This document shows positions 43,401-63,720 of a stretch of DNA of 64,000 nucleotides, piece by piece; the stretch's first letter is position 1; each line of letters begins with the position of its first letter. The DNA lies in contig JAXRKP010000015.1 of assembly GCA_037039925.1 (NCBI GenBank), positions 15,001-79,000 on the forward strand. The letters are read 5' to 3'. Source of the stretch: Doris montereyensis (lineage: Eukaryota > Mollusca > Gastropoda > Nudibranchia > Dorididae). Below the pieces are notes generated by a model, which worked only from the letters and a program-made list of their open reading frames with translations, did no database searches and had not been told where the DNA came from. The translations under genes were made by a program, and so were the position numbers.

Positions 43401-44387
43401 GGAATGGTTGTGGATGTCTGTCAATACAATTATTATTGGTTCCCTAGGAAGAATCCCCATATATTGTATTCATTCAAAAATCATACTCACGAGTAGAAAT
43501 ATCTGGGCTACAATTTTGAATTATTATAATGTAACTTCATCTCTTGGAAAATGTAATATAAATCAAATGTAATGAAACCGGCTTAAGATCAACACTTTGG
43601 GACCGTGAGATATAGATATCTAGTTGATTTCAACTTTTCAAGCGGGGTTCATGTTTAAATGAGTCCAGGGGACGCAAATCTGAGGCAGAATTCTATTTAT
43701 GTAATTATGTTATGTCTCTTGTCAAAACACGATGAACAGGACTGTTTGGGAGGATGCATAATATGAGATGCCACAATGGGTTGTTTTGTTTGTTTGTTGT
43801 TTTGGGGTAGGAATACATGTATTGTAGATCTAGCCTCTGCATAGGTGACCTATGCAATTCCTTCCTTTAAAATACAGAAGTTACTGCCATAATGTCCGTT
43901 TCCTCTAAATGCCTTCGGAATCTAGAAGAAAGTAATACCCCACCCTCCCCCAAAAAATTTTTTACCCCCGCCCCTCAATTATAGTGGTGAAAATATGAGT
44001 ATTTTGAATACACGTATGCGTATATGTATTTGAATTGTAATTGTCTATAAATAATAGTGTGAGGTGTGTGGACATGCGCATGTATTGAAAATTACCCCCA
44101 AATTGAGAGCATTATAATTTACACACATAAAACCACCATTGTTCGACACCTTTCATTCATTGTCAAACCTGCTATGGCTACAGATAATTCTCCACTATCT
44201 AGTGTAATGGTACAGCCAATCAGCTGATGTTGAGCAACTTGTACCGAAATTAAACCAAGCAGTAAGTGGTTTATTTATATACGTCTTGGTTTGTTCGTTT
44301 TAAATGTTTAGCACAACATTACAATCTATAAATGACAACACGAACCAAAAAACAAACGTTCGAATAGAAAAGAAAAAAATGAAAAGG

Positions 44388-44389
<2 letters not shown>

Positions 44390-44431
<42 letters not shown>

Positions 44432-44437
44432 GCGAGG

Positions 44438-44513
<76 letters not shown>
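44390..44513. repeat. (GA)n microsatellite
   Basis: About 120 bases of GA with GGGAG and GCGAGGGAG interruptions, just past the 3' end of the distal NACA gene. Confidence 0.95.
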
Positions 44514-44515
<2 letters not shown>

Positions 44516-44559
44516 CCATTCAATCAAGGAAGTTAACACTGAGTTGTTTTCTTTTTCAT

Positions 44560-44565
44560 TTTAAT
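44560..44565 (-). terminator. Candidate poly(A) signal of distal NACA
   Basis: ATTAAA on the minus strand, about 110 bases after the stop. It lies at the same relative place as in the proximal copy, within a conserved 3' UTR context. Confidence 0.5.
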
Positions 44566-44674
44566 TCAGTTATATCCAAAGGCATACAGAAACATCCAGA
44601 TTATTTTTCAATGATTGCAGCAGACGCATCCTACAGTCACATACATACACAAACACACACACAAAGGGCCAGAG

Positions 44675-53123
<8,449 letters not shown>

Positions 53124-54289
53124 GGTGCTGGAGGTGATGTGTGAGTTTACAGTGGCAACTGACTGAAAGTGGAACATTGATCAAGGATTGATTACAAATA
53201 AAACTGATTCCTTCATGGTGACTTCAGATTGACTGAAAATGCAAGTCAATAAGTCAAAACAGCATGTATCACCTCAATTATGCATATATAGAGCTTTTGT
53301 GAACAGTCTGATCTATAGAGAACTTGAAAGAGAATTAAAAGGCAACAAACTTAAAGAAACAGAAAGTAAGAGGTATCCAAGGATGTCAACAATATACAGG
53401 GATTTTCATTTGTACTAGCTGAGAAATCCACCTCTGGTAGGGTCAGTTCTCGGTATAGATCTTAGTCTACATCATGATTTTCCTGGCTCATCATATTTAA
53501 CTCGCCTACCTGTCTGTTTCTTTTGCCTGATACTGATGGTAGTCCTTTTGTCTTTGTAAGTCAAAAACATCTTTTAAAAAAATTATTTTCTCTTTCTGGC
53601 ATGATTATCCTATAGAGTGGTGTAACGTCAGTATGGCTACCAAAAGACCAGAAGTAGAGGTCATGTACAAAAAAAGAACCGATTCGTATCAATTAATCAT
53701 CCTAAGACATTCGAACATCTAAGAAAATCCATTTGGAGTACTAAATTTGACCCATTTGTATTTATAAAATGTGCATTTTGACTGGTTGATGCCAAGGAAT
53801 GTCCTAAATTTCCTTAAAACATTCAAACGTCCACTGTAACATCAGCATAGCTACATTTAGTGGCAAAATAACCACTCACTGTAAGACAAAATACACCTGT
53901 TAGTTATTGTATGGAACAAACATTTGTTTTTCATTAAAATGAGAGCTTTCATTTACATAAAGAGAATTCTTATTGAAATAATGAGACCTTTAACAGGCAC
54001 ATCAATCAGAACTGATAGGCTATACTGGTGTTATACTATAGTCGTGTTGACGTTACATCATACCATATCTAAATCTAGAGATCTAAAGCTTCTTTTGATG
54101 ATTCTGTTGTAGTTTGGGGAGATTGCTGAAGATTGCGCTGCTGTGAGGATTTACTGCAGCAGTCGTGGGGGTGGAGGGTGTATGTCCAGAAGTGTCTGGG
54201 AGGGGTGAAGTGATGAAGACGGGCGGAGAGGGAATTATTATTATACATAGGGAATGGCGGTCAGGAGGAGGGTTGGGGGTGATGGGAAG

Positions 54290-54540
54290 GTTTTAGAGAT
54301 TGGAGGCCAGCCTGGACTTGAAGCATTCCAGTGACTCAGCCGTCACAACCTCCTGAGGTAACTTGTTCCAATCCGGAATTGTTCTTGGAAAGATCGTCAT
54401 TTGCCTGTACTGTGTTGTGCAGGTGGGAATGTCATAGTTCAGGTTGTTTGTCCTTCGTTTTGCGTTTAGTTTTTTTAATTGAGTGCACCAGTTACATGAT
54501 TCAATTCTACATTCATTATATAGAGATTCAAAAGACATTA
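54290..54540 (-). mobile_element. C-terminal relic of a CR1/Jockey-type ORF2
   Basis: An 81-codon frame reads RIESCNWCTQLKKLNAKRRT, then IPTCTTQYRQMTIFPRTIPD, WNKLPQEVVTAESLECFKS and RLASNL. The block FPRTIxxWNxLPxxVV...FKxRL is the usual end of these reverse transcriptase polyproteins. No upstream RT remains. It lies in the first intron of the distal NACA gene. Confidence 0.75.
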
Positions 54541-54614
54541 TAAAACTTTAAAATTAGATCTAGATCTGACTAGATGATACTTCCAAGGAAACTAGAATTG
54601 TTTTGCTCTTTTTT

Positions 54615-54670
54615 TCTTTTAATTTGATTTTACCCACATCCACAACTAAGGTGATTTCACCTCTCATGTG
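54615..54670 (+). repeat. Family-3 repeat, short end piece
   Basis: TTTGATTTTACCCACATCCA and CAACTAAGGTGATTTCACCT correspond to the start of the family-3 repeat and, inverted, to the tail of SINE family 2. It stands about 220 bases before a SINE-2 copy. Confidence 0.4.
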
Positions 54671-54889
54671 ATTTGGATTTCATGATATCAAAAGATGATT
54701 TGACATACGTGCTATGTTTACTTTTTATTGACTGGGTTCTCGTATAAAAATCAGGGGGAGATTCCTCTTAAATTTATTTTCTCACTTCATTCTTCCCATT
54801 TTTGTAAAATTCGGCAGCAGTAGTCCACCCGACCAACTATTCCATGTCACCGGTGAATCAATTGTAAAGGAGTATTCTTCTTCCCTTGT

Positions 54890-55195
54890 GAGGGGGACTC
54901 GGTAATCCGGAGGCAAGGTGTCGGCCTCTCAACCATAAGGTAGTGGGTTCGAGCCCCGCCGACGGTTGAAAAATTGTCTCGTTTTTTTGCAATCTAAATC
55001 TACCCCCTGGTCCTAGTAGGTGGATCAACACCTAGTCCCATCAGAGTCGGACAATAAAATGGAGGTCCCATGTGCAGATCACAAGATTGTGCACGTTAAA
55101 GATCCCTTGGCTGTTTACAGGGCAGTCCGGGCAAAATTAAAAATCATACCCAAACCCCTCAGATCACAATAGTTGTGGATGTGGGTAGATCTATC
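54890..55195 (+). mobile_element. SINE family 2 (tRNA-derived), full length
   Basis: The head GGGGGACTCGGTAATCCGGA is followed by GCCTCTCAACCATAAGGTAG and box B GGGTTCGAGCCCCGCC. The body has TTGAAAAATTGTCTCG, GGTGGATCAACACC, GTTAAAGATCCCTTGGCTGT and TTACAGGGCAGTCCGGGCAA, and the tail CAATAGTTGTGGATGTGGGT. The boxes are better preserved than at 37671, so this copy is younger. Confidence 0.9.
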
Positions 55196-55329
55196 TAAAT
55201 CATACCAACTAAAAAACTTGTGAGACATTAGACAAAAAGAAAGAGATGAGGACCAGGGAGACATCAGACAATTTCAATTGTTATAAATCTAGATTTAGGC
55301 CTAGAAGATATTATAAGTTAATAAGTAAG

Positions 55330-55357
55330 AAAAGAGAAAGAGAAAGAGAAAGAGAGC

Positions 55358-55390
<33 letters not shown>

Positions 55391-55395
55391 GAGAG
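55330..55395. repeat. (GA)n microsatellite
   Basis: AAAGAG and GAGAGA repeats that end in GAGGCGGGGCCCGAC. A poly-C run follows at 55432-55447. Confidence 0.9.
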
Positions 55396-55566
55396 GCGGG
55401 GCCCGACAAGCGTTCGCCCATATAGTATGTTCCCCCCCCCCCCCCCCGGTCTGGGTCACACTGCTCGGGTAGCCTCCTGCGGGTATAAAATTTAAAACAA
55501 AATATTTTTTTTTTTTCTTTGCGACGAGTGCCCGACCAGTGTACGTCTTATATAATATGTTCCCGA

Positions 55567-55764
<198 letters not shown>

Positions 55765-56052
55765 GAAAGGTATAGGGGGTAGGACGGGGTGTCGTAGCAT
55801 AAAGAACACATTTCCAATCGAAGTTATAATCTGCTTTTTTCCTTAGTAACAGATCTAACAAAAAAACTGAGGCGAGACGCAGTTAAAAGAAGGGGGTTAA
55901 TCTTTTGACATTGTTGCGAGGTGGTTATTTAACGAAAGCGTTAATAAGGACTGTATATGTGAATTATACACTCTCGATTATTTTCTTTGATGGCTTGCGA
56001 ATAATTTGCGATAGATTGGATAAGATGGAAATATTTTCACACTGACCCTTAC

Positions 56053-56165
56053 CAATTTTCACTTTAGGCCGGAAAAGGAAAGGTAGTTTGATCCTACTTT
56101 TTACTTTATAGATGCAACCTACCTGTTCCCTTTCTTTGTTTCCAAAAGCAAATGAGTGCAGTTCT
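56053..56165 (-). promoter_or_regulatory. NACA: Promoter region and non-coding first exon, distal NACA
   Basis: On the minus strand CTTTCCTTTTCCGGCC (about 56084-56069) is followed by a short exon and the donor GTAAGG at 56052-56047. Upstream sequence shares CTTTCTTTG, AAACAAAGAAAG-type and GAGTGCAGTTCTCA words with the proximal promoter. The pyrimidine start fits a 5'-TOP mRNA. The exact transcription start is inferred. Confidence 0.55.
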
Positions 56166-56799
56166 CACTTATCGCCTGTTCTGTTGCCCTATAACAACTT
56201 TACATGAAATTTATTAGCCTATTTCAATATGAATCCCACGTATTGTTCAGAAAAGATCAACTACTTTCAAGTTTCTATGGCACTATGCTTCAATTGAATC
56301 TTATTGGGTTATTTTCAATTTTCAATTAAACGCTTTCAACTTGCTTTTTTCTGGGATTTTAACCCCCCCCCCCCTCCCAAATATTATTTCCCCGCATTTT
56401 TTGTTGGTTTGTGTGTTCACACTCCGAAAGATTAATTATTTTATATTAATAGTTATCTGATGCTGTATTTCAAAATAATGTAAAAAATAGATTTGTGTAG
56501 GGCTATCTTTATGCCACGCCTTATTCAGCAGATAAACATTTTTTTCTGTACAGTATTTATATACATGAAATGCACCCACATGCAGGGACGAGGGTGATTT
56601 TTTTTAGCAGTTATCATAAATGGACAACTTTGAATTAACATGCAAAGTGATAACATGTACGCCAAGTGTTGTTAATCATGTCTTATCCGAATTCCTCTCA
56701 CATCCCCATCCCACTTCGAACACTGCCATTTATACGGCTTAGCTATACATTATTCGGGCAGTGGATAGGTAAGCACCTGCACGGGGAGTAGATGATCCC

Positions 56800-57000
56800 A
56801 CCCTCCAAAGTCTCCTGCTGCTTTGCATGTTGGTCTTGGCTGACCAAAGGCTAAGAGAGGTAACCCCAACAGAAAACAACCTGCTGCCTTGCAGGCCGGT
56901 CTTAACTGACCAAAAGCTAAAGGAGTAAACCTTGGCAGAAAATAACAACCTGCTGCCTTGCAGGCTGGTGTTGAATGACCACAGGCTAAGGGAGTTAACT
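56800..57000. repeat. Tandem repeat, ~66-bp unit, 3 copies
   Basis: Each unit contains CTGCTGCCTTGCAGGC, then GGTCTT or GGTGTT, CTGACCAAAGGCTAAG and GTAACC/GTAAACC with AACAGAAAACAAC. The array touches the 3' end of the LINE segment at 57001. An open minus frame across it is caused by the period being a multiple of three. Confidence 0.8.
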
Positions 57001-57695
57001 TTTTTTTCTTTCTTTATCAGCTCCCATTCTACCTTCTGGTGTATGGGTTTTAGATTCCTGAAATGATCTTTCTCTAGGCTGCCCTGTCCTGACAGTTTCT
57101 GTTTCCTTCCGTGAAAGTTAAATTTCTTTGCGTTAATGCCTCTTTTATATCTTCTTTCCACTTTCTCCGAGGTCTGCCTTTTGGTCTTTTACCTTGAGTT
57201 TTAGCACTGCATACTGATTTTGATATTCTATTGTCATTCATTCTGTTTACATGCCCAAACCATCTCAATTGATTAATTTCTATCTTAGTTTTTATGCCAT
57301 CTGCTTTGGTTTAATCTCTTATTGTTGTGTTTCTGATTTTGTCTCTTTTAGTTTTCCCTTCTACTCTTCTTAGATATTTCATTTCAGCTGCCTGTGCTCT
57401 ACTGTATTCTCTACTGTCTATGGTCCAGGTTTCACTGCCATAGAGGAGAGTAGGACAATAAGATGTGTTGTATACTGCCATTATGGTTTTTGTTAACAAT
57501 TCTTGTTTACCTACAAATGCCTTTCCTAGATGGTTATATACTGCCCTTGCCTTTTGGATTATTTGGCTGATCTTTTCTCTTAGTTTTCCTCTGAGTTAAT
57601 CATTACTCCTAAGTAATTGTAGCTTTGAACTTGTTCTAAATTCTCCCTTCCTAATTTAAGATTTTGTGTTTTAGCTTCCTAGCTACTAGCATTGT
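57001..57695 (-). mobile_element. LINE copy D, 3' segment, minus orientation
   Basis: On the minus strand it starts at AAAACCAAAACAATGCTAG, in the RT C-terminal part. It then runs through YNYLGVMIN, SETWTIDSREYSRAQAAEMK and RWFGHVNRMNDNR to the family end ACACCAGAAGGTAG and GGGAGCTGATAAAGAAAG, followed by an A-run. It joins a plus-strand copy head-to-head at about 57700. Confidence 0.9.
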
Positions 57696-59612
57696 TTTGG
57701 TTTTCCAAGGTTTTAAAAAGATCTATCAGTGAAAGGCAGATGGATCTGAAGGAAAGCACAATAGAAGAAAAGTGGCAAATGTATAAAGAAACACTCCTCA
57801 GTTGTACTGAAGAGGTCTGTGGTAGGAAACAAATTGAAGGAGATAAAAGGACAGCATGGTGGAATGAAAATGTCAACACTAAGATCAAAGAAAAGAAAGA
57901 TGCCTGGAAGAAATATTTGCAAACAAAGAAACCAGAGGATAGGATAGATTATGTGAGTAAAAGAACTATCGCCAAAGAGGAAGTTAGGAAAGCAAAACAG
58001 GAACAGTGAGAAGAGTTTGGACAGAGACTTCAAGAAAGCTATCAATGAAATCAAAAGCTGTTCTGAGGGTCAATGAAAAACATGAGAAAGACCAAAGCAT
58101 GCCCAATACAACAAATTAAGAATGCCAAAGGAGAAATAATGAAATAAAACAGCCAAATCATGGAAACCTGGAGACATTATTATTAAGAGTAACAAGTAAT
58201 GGAGATGAGACAGCTGAAGATGTGAAGATGTAAATATATCAATGGAAGAAATCCAAACAGCTACAAGAAAAGTGAAATTAGGAAAAGCCCCAGGAGCAGA
58301 TCAAGTTTATCCAGAAATGATTAAAAACCAAGGGAGAGAGGCAGACAACCTACCACTACATGCAATATGCCAACAAGCATGGAAGTCAAAAGAGGTGCCA
58401 GACGACTAGAAAAAGGGAATGGTAGTACTACTACATAAGAAAGGATCGACTATGGAATGCTCAAACTATAGAGGGATATCACTACTTAGCGTTCCAGGAA
58501 AAGAATATGCCGGGATATTGGAAATGAGACTAAGGAAAAGAGTAGAGGATCAGATTGAAAAGCATCAGAGTATTCAGAGTGGATTTAGACCAAGAAGACG
58601 TGTACAAGACCACATATTTACAATTAGACAAATAATAGAAACATTCCTTGAGAGAAATATTGACCTGCACCTGTGTTTTAATGACTTACAAAAAACATTT
58701 GACACTGTGAGGAGGGGCAAACTATGGCATTCCTTAAAAGAACACAATGTAGAGCAACATTTAATAGAAGCCATTAAAAGTTTTTACAATAAACCAACAT
58801 GTTCAGTGAGAGTAGCTGGAAACATATCTGCAGAATTTGATGTAGATATAGGAGTAGGAGTAAGACAGGGTTGTATCCTAAGTCCTCTTTTGTTTATCAC
58901 ATTTATGGATTCAGTCATAAAGGCATCCTTCAAAAGGAAGAAAATGATTGTAGGTATGTGGAAGCTCAAACCAGTAAATGTATCAATGCTTTCCTTTGCC
59001 GATTATTTAGTTCTGTTTGGAAAATCAGAAAGTGACCTTCAGTCGAATATCAACATTATGAACAATGAACTAAATAAAAGAGGAATGAGAGTAAATGCAA
59101 AGAAAACTAAAACAGTGCTAGTAACTAGGGAATCTAAAACACAAAATTTTAAACTTGACAAGGAGAATTTAGAACAAGTTTAAAGCTACAATTGCCTAGG
59201 AGTAATGCTTAACTCAGAGCGAAAACTAAGAGAAGAAATCAGCAAGAGAATCCAAAGGCAAGTGCAATATATAACCATCTAGGAAAGGCATTTGTAGGTA
59301 AACAAGAATTGTCAACAAAAACTAAAATGGCAGTATACAATACAGTTTATTGTCCTACTCTCCTATATGGCAGCGAAACTTGGACTTTAGACAGTATAGA
59401 ATACAATAGAGCACAGGCAGCTGAAATGAAATATCTAAGAAGAGTAGAAGGGAAAACTAAAAGAGACAAAATCAGAAACACAACAATAAGAGATCAAACC
59501 AAAGCAGATGGCATAAAAACTAAGATAGAAATAAATCAACTGAGATGGTTTGGGCATGTAAACAGAATGAATGACAATAGAATAGCTAAATCAGTATACA
59601 GTGCTAAAACTC
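57696..59612 (+). mobile_element. LINE copy D, 5' and RT segment, plus orientation
   Basis: The best-preserved RT of the family. It has the linker KESTIEEKWQMYKETLLSC, then a 254-codon frame (58419-59183) with STMECSNYRGISLLSVPGK, HQSIQSGFRPRRRVQDHIF, CFNDLQKTFDTVRR, VRQGCILSPLLFITFMDSV and SFADYLVLFGKSESDLQSN. The second catalytic Asp of the FADD box is Tyr, and the first-motif Asp remains (NDLQKTFD). It stops abruptly at AGTGCTAAAACTC (59612) without the family 3' end. Upstream it abuts the minus-strand segment. Confidence 0.92.
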
Positions 59613-59882
59613 TATTAGAGACGGCCTTGGATATATTCATCATAAAAATCTATTGTTATACTTTGTAACGGGGAAGCAACTCTGCTAAAGAAATGCATGA
59701 TCTTCATTTATTGACTGAATGCAACCAAAGATTCATACTAGTACCGGTATGAAAAGTAGATTTTTAATGCAACTGACGATAGATTTAGATCTACTCTAGG
59801 TGTAAATATGAAATCGATGAATGATAAATGGCAGAGATCTTGATCTTGTATTGTTTTATATGATGTCTGACCAATGTATCTT

Positions 59883-59923
<41 letters not shown>

Positions 59924-60060
59924 TTCTCACCTTTATTACTTAATTATTTTCATATTTTTATTTCATTCTAGATCTGAATCTTCCATTCTCGCTCATTCTT
60001 CACATCCCCCTCTACTAAGTTTCTTATCATCACTGTCTTTTTCTTTCTTTCTTTCTCCTG
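59613..60060. other. No gene recognised
   Basis: Unique-looking AT-rich DNA with a (CT)n run at 59889-59935 and a CTTT-rich stretch before the Penelope element. Confidence 0.3.
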
Positions 60061-60064
60061 TCTG

Positions 60065-60235
60065 TTTTTCTTCTGACATCACATTGTGTGATGCCTGAGG
60101 TAGCACTTAGATCTAGATTCTAGATATTTCTCGTTTGTTGTCTGACGAAGGGTTATACTCAAAACGTCACGTGTTTATTCTGTCTTTATTATTGGAGTTG
60201 TCACTTATTGTCATATTTCGCCATTGTTCATTAAA
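60065..60235 (+). mobile_element. Penelope pLTR upstream of the RT gene
   Basis: It matches the arms at 40896-41430: CATCACATTGTGTGATGCC, TAGATCTAGATTCTAGATAT, TTCTCGTTTGTTG, the ribozyme region, then TTATTATTGGAGTTGTCACT and CATATTTCGCC. It belongs to the Penelope-like element that encodes an RT 600 bases downstream. Confidence 0.8.
60142..60170 (+). ncRNA. Hammerhead ribozyme motif, core mutated
   Basis: CTGACGA and GGGTTATACTC are present, but the essential GAAAC is AAAAC. Stem II keeps pairing through one G-T wobble. The loss of the conserved G12 equivalent should abolish cleavage. Confidence 0.6.
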
Positions 60236-60822
60236 CGACTCGCCATTCACCTTTTCACTACGACTCCTGAGATATCTTGTTTGATTTGCGATTTGACTTG
60301 ACTAACTAGATCTGGACTCGCATTATTTATTCTAAAGTGCTTATAATTGGAAAGATTTAGATAAATCTAGATAGAATAGATCTCGTGATTCAAGCATGAA
60401 GTTCCACGAGGAGGATTTTGTTCAACGGGCGACAGTAATGTGTTAACTTTTGATAAAGGAGTGAAAAATAAATTCAAAGAATGACTTCAAGAAAAGGTCG
60501 CTGATAGAGGATTTTTTCTGATTTCTTCCGAAAAATGAAAGACTGTGGATTTGTCTATTGCATAGTACGGAGGACAAAATAATATATTGTAGCAATGGCA
60601 AGAAAGCTCTGGCTTTGCACGTGAATCAAGCTTCTCACTTAAACAAAGTGAAAGTTAAAAAAACTAAACAAAAACCCAACCCCGCTTGCTGCTGTTTCAA
60701 AATTTGAAAAACTTGACCTTATTTGACTTGCTACCCATCACGAAAAAAAGTTCAGTATTTTTCATCTTGACCAGAGGGCATCCCTGATTTACAGACTCAA
60801 CCCCTAGATACTTCTTTTCGTC

Positions 60823-62290
60823 ATGGATGTTGTCTCCCTCTACACATTCATATTCCATTTCATGGGCCTTCAAGCCCTTAAATTCTTCCTCGACCAGCGA
60901 TGTGACCAGACAATCAACACTACCACCCTTCTCTGTTTCGCAGAACTCATGCTAAATCTTAATTCTTTTGAATTCAACAGCCAGTTTTTTTTAGCAAATC
61001 AGTGGAATTGCCATATGGGCTCTAAGATGGGACCTTCATACGTTTGCCTATTCATGGGTTATCTTGAGCATATATTATTCCAGGCGTATCCTGGTCCTCT
61101 GCCCAACACCTATAAACGGTATATTGATGATGGGTTTGGTATCACGACCATGTCTGCGACTAATTTAGACCGTTTCTTCGATTTTGAAAACAACTTTTGC
61201 AAACCTATCAAGTTCACTTTTACCCAGTCTATATCCACTGTTAATGTTAACTTCTTAGACTTAGACATCACCGTTTCTCTCTCTGAACATGGGCTTACAA
61301 CTACCATATATAAAGATACAGATAGTCATAGCTATCTCCACTACACATCCTCTCATCCACCACGTTGCAAAGATGCAATTCCATACTCTCAATTCCTCCG
61401 CCTCAGACGCATGATCTGTTCTGCCGAGCACCTAATCACAGAGGAAGCGCTTAAGATGTTTGATTTCTTCCTCATGAGAGGCTACCCTAGGGTCATCCTT
61501 TGTGAAGCCTTTCAGAGAGCTAAAATTGTACCCCGTAAAGACGCCCTCAACATCGTAGGAAGAAAAAAGACTAAACGCATACCACTTATCCTTCCGTACT
61601 ACCTGCACACACACCGTGTCATCAATATTGTCCGTAAGAACCTGTCAATTCTACACGCCAGTGACGAGACTAGACGTGCTTTCCTTCCTTTCCGTTGATT
61701 GCCTTCAAGAGACACACTAGCTTTCAGGATATCCTTGTGCACAGTCGCCTCTTTACTGACACCTTGCTGTCGGGCACCATCCGATGTGAATGCCCTAACT
61801 ATAATACATGCCCCTTTGTGGACGGCTCCACAACCATTCAATTCCCTAGACAGACTTGGACAGTGAATGGGAAATTCTCCTGCGCCTCTCGCAATGTCAT
61901 TTATGCTCTTCGCTGCAGTCATTGTGGAATGGCCCTATATCGGAGAAACTGACTTGCAACTCTTCAACAGATTTGGCCATCACAGGAGAGATATCGAATA
62001 ATTGGCAGGGAAACCTCGGGCGACGAACCCGTGCAGTGCCGCGTAACATTGGATTACCGCCATTGGACCTAGAATTTTCACCATTATGCCCCTTGACTGA
62101 AAAACATGACTTTTAAAAGCTAATTTACTTGCCTCACAGTCCTTTGCTATCTCTTAAAGTCATATATCTGGAATCCTCAGGTTTTAAGCTTGAACGTGGT
62201 ATATAATAGTTGTAAGAAATATAACATGTAAATTTTGACAAAACAGGGAAATGGGGATGGACCATTTTGTGAAACCTGCCTTTAGTAGTT
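60823..62290 (+). mobile_element. Penelope-like element: reverse transcriptase and GIY-YIG-like end
   Basis: The 291-codon frame 60823-61698 has MDVVSLYTFIFHFMGLQALK, MGSKMGPSYVCLFMGYLEH, the catalytic YKRYIDDGFG, and NVNFLDLDITV, all typical of Penelope-like RTs. After a frameshift, 61695-61952 continues with CPNYNTCPF, FSCASRNVIYALRCSHCGMA. A second shift gives YIGETDLQLFNRFGHHRRD, the start of a GIY-YIG endonuclease (usual form C..C....YIGET...L..R...HR). A stop follows GHHRRDIE, and the rest is decayed. The 3' end near 62285 carries words also found at 20250-20412. The RT core is intact but the endonuclease is broken, so this copy is probably immobile. Confidence 0.92.
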
Positions 62291-62334
62291 TTAATCTGAA
62301 AGTACAAGAATGATGGAAAGCTGTCTCCATTTTA

Positions 62335-62575
<241 letters not shown>

Positions 62576-62579
62576 ACCT

Positions 62580-63460
62580 GCCTATTCCTGTGGTGGCGGA
62601 TCAACGACTTCCACTTTTATTTGAAAAAGAGCTTTACAAGAAATCGATGATTCAATCACTGCTGAAAATTTTCGGTGGTGATTGACAAATCATCGATTGC
62701 TATTGGAAATTTCCGGTGGCAATTGACACTACGTTACATAAAATAAAAAAGTTGCCGAGATATATAGCATACTAAGAGGAGGTTTTTCTGTAAATATGAC
62801 ATGCCTAACAAACTCAACATTATCAATCGAGAGAGAGGGGAGGGGGGGGAGGACTGAAAATTAACTAGAGTATTTCGAGACGTGAACATTTTAAATGACT
62901 GTTACAGTAGATGAAATAAAAATAACATGTGCACACGTGCACACACTCAAACCCCACAGCAATAGGAACAAAAAATGCATTGTGACGTGTCCATGTTGGT
63001 AATGATAAATGAAGTCTAACTCTGAAATTAGTTTAAATCAATGATTATTACCTCCCTCTGTATAACATGTGTCGTTTCTGATGCACTAGCAGTAAACCAA
63101 AACATGCTTTAGACCAAAATGGATTGACTATGATTGATTTCTTTCGATTTAACCGTTGTCCACTGCATTTAGCTATTTTTTGATTGGGTTAGATCTACAG
63201 TCTTCTACATAAATCTCGACCTAAGTAGAAGAAAACTCATTAGGCGCTAAAACCAAAGAATCTTCAGAAGAAGAGAACCCCGTCGATCAAATGTTTGGCC
63301 CATAACTTCCTTACACTCTAAGGGGGTCAGGCCACACCTAGGTCATGAGTCCTAGGTGCCCTTCTGTCTTTTTTGTGTGTTTTTTCTGTTTGTGTCGTGG
63401 TCTGTTTTCAATCCCGGCTGGTCACCCATCCACACTCGTCGTTGCTTGACTATTCTAGTT
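62580..63460. other. No gene recognised
   Basis: AT-rich sequence without a supported open frame. A short internal duplication reads TTCGGTGGTGATTGACA and TTCCGGTGGCAATTGACA at 62670 and 62710. Confidence 0.3.
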
Positions 63461-63479
63461 GGTCATTGCTTTTTTCCAC

Positions 63480-63720
63480 ACTGTAAGCTCTCATTTCTTC
63501 TTGACCAGATCCAGCTGGAGCTCTTTACCGCTGTTTCTGCCAGCTGTTTGAGTGCTCTAGTGCATTTATTTCCTGTAATTGAGAGTTGTTTTAGGAGGGA
63601 ATTTGTCGATGCTCCTACAAACCCTCCGGCACCAACTTCTACTGCCAGTGTTGTATACTGTATTATACTTGACATCGCTTTCTGAGTCTTTAAATTATAA
63701 GCGTAGCTAGAGTCTAGATC
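63480..63720 (-). mobile_element. Relic C-terminal part of a retroelement polyprotein
   Basis: The minus strand reads LAVEVGAGGFVGASTNSLLK, QLSITGNKCTRALKQLAET and AVKSSSWIWSRRNESLQCG. The pattern EVGxxGFVxxS...LL...G.......L...AxxSSxWIWxRR is common at the end of non-LTR retroelement proteins in invertebrate genomes, by recall of the pattern only. No upstream RT is inside the window. Confidence 0.45.

Larger units (their letters stand above)
41480..44559. other. Spacer between the two NACA genes
   Basis: About 3 kb with no recognised gene. It holds an (AAT)n/(GAT)n array, three dispersed-repeat copies, an (AGT)n run and a (GA)n array, each listed separately. The proximal gene's promoter side faces the distal gene's 3' end, so the copies are head-to-tail. 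Confidence 0.6.
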
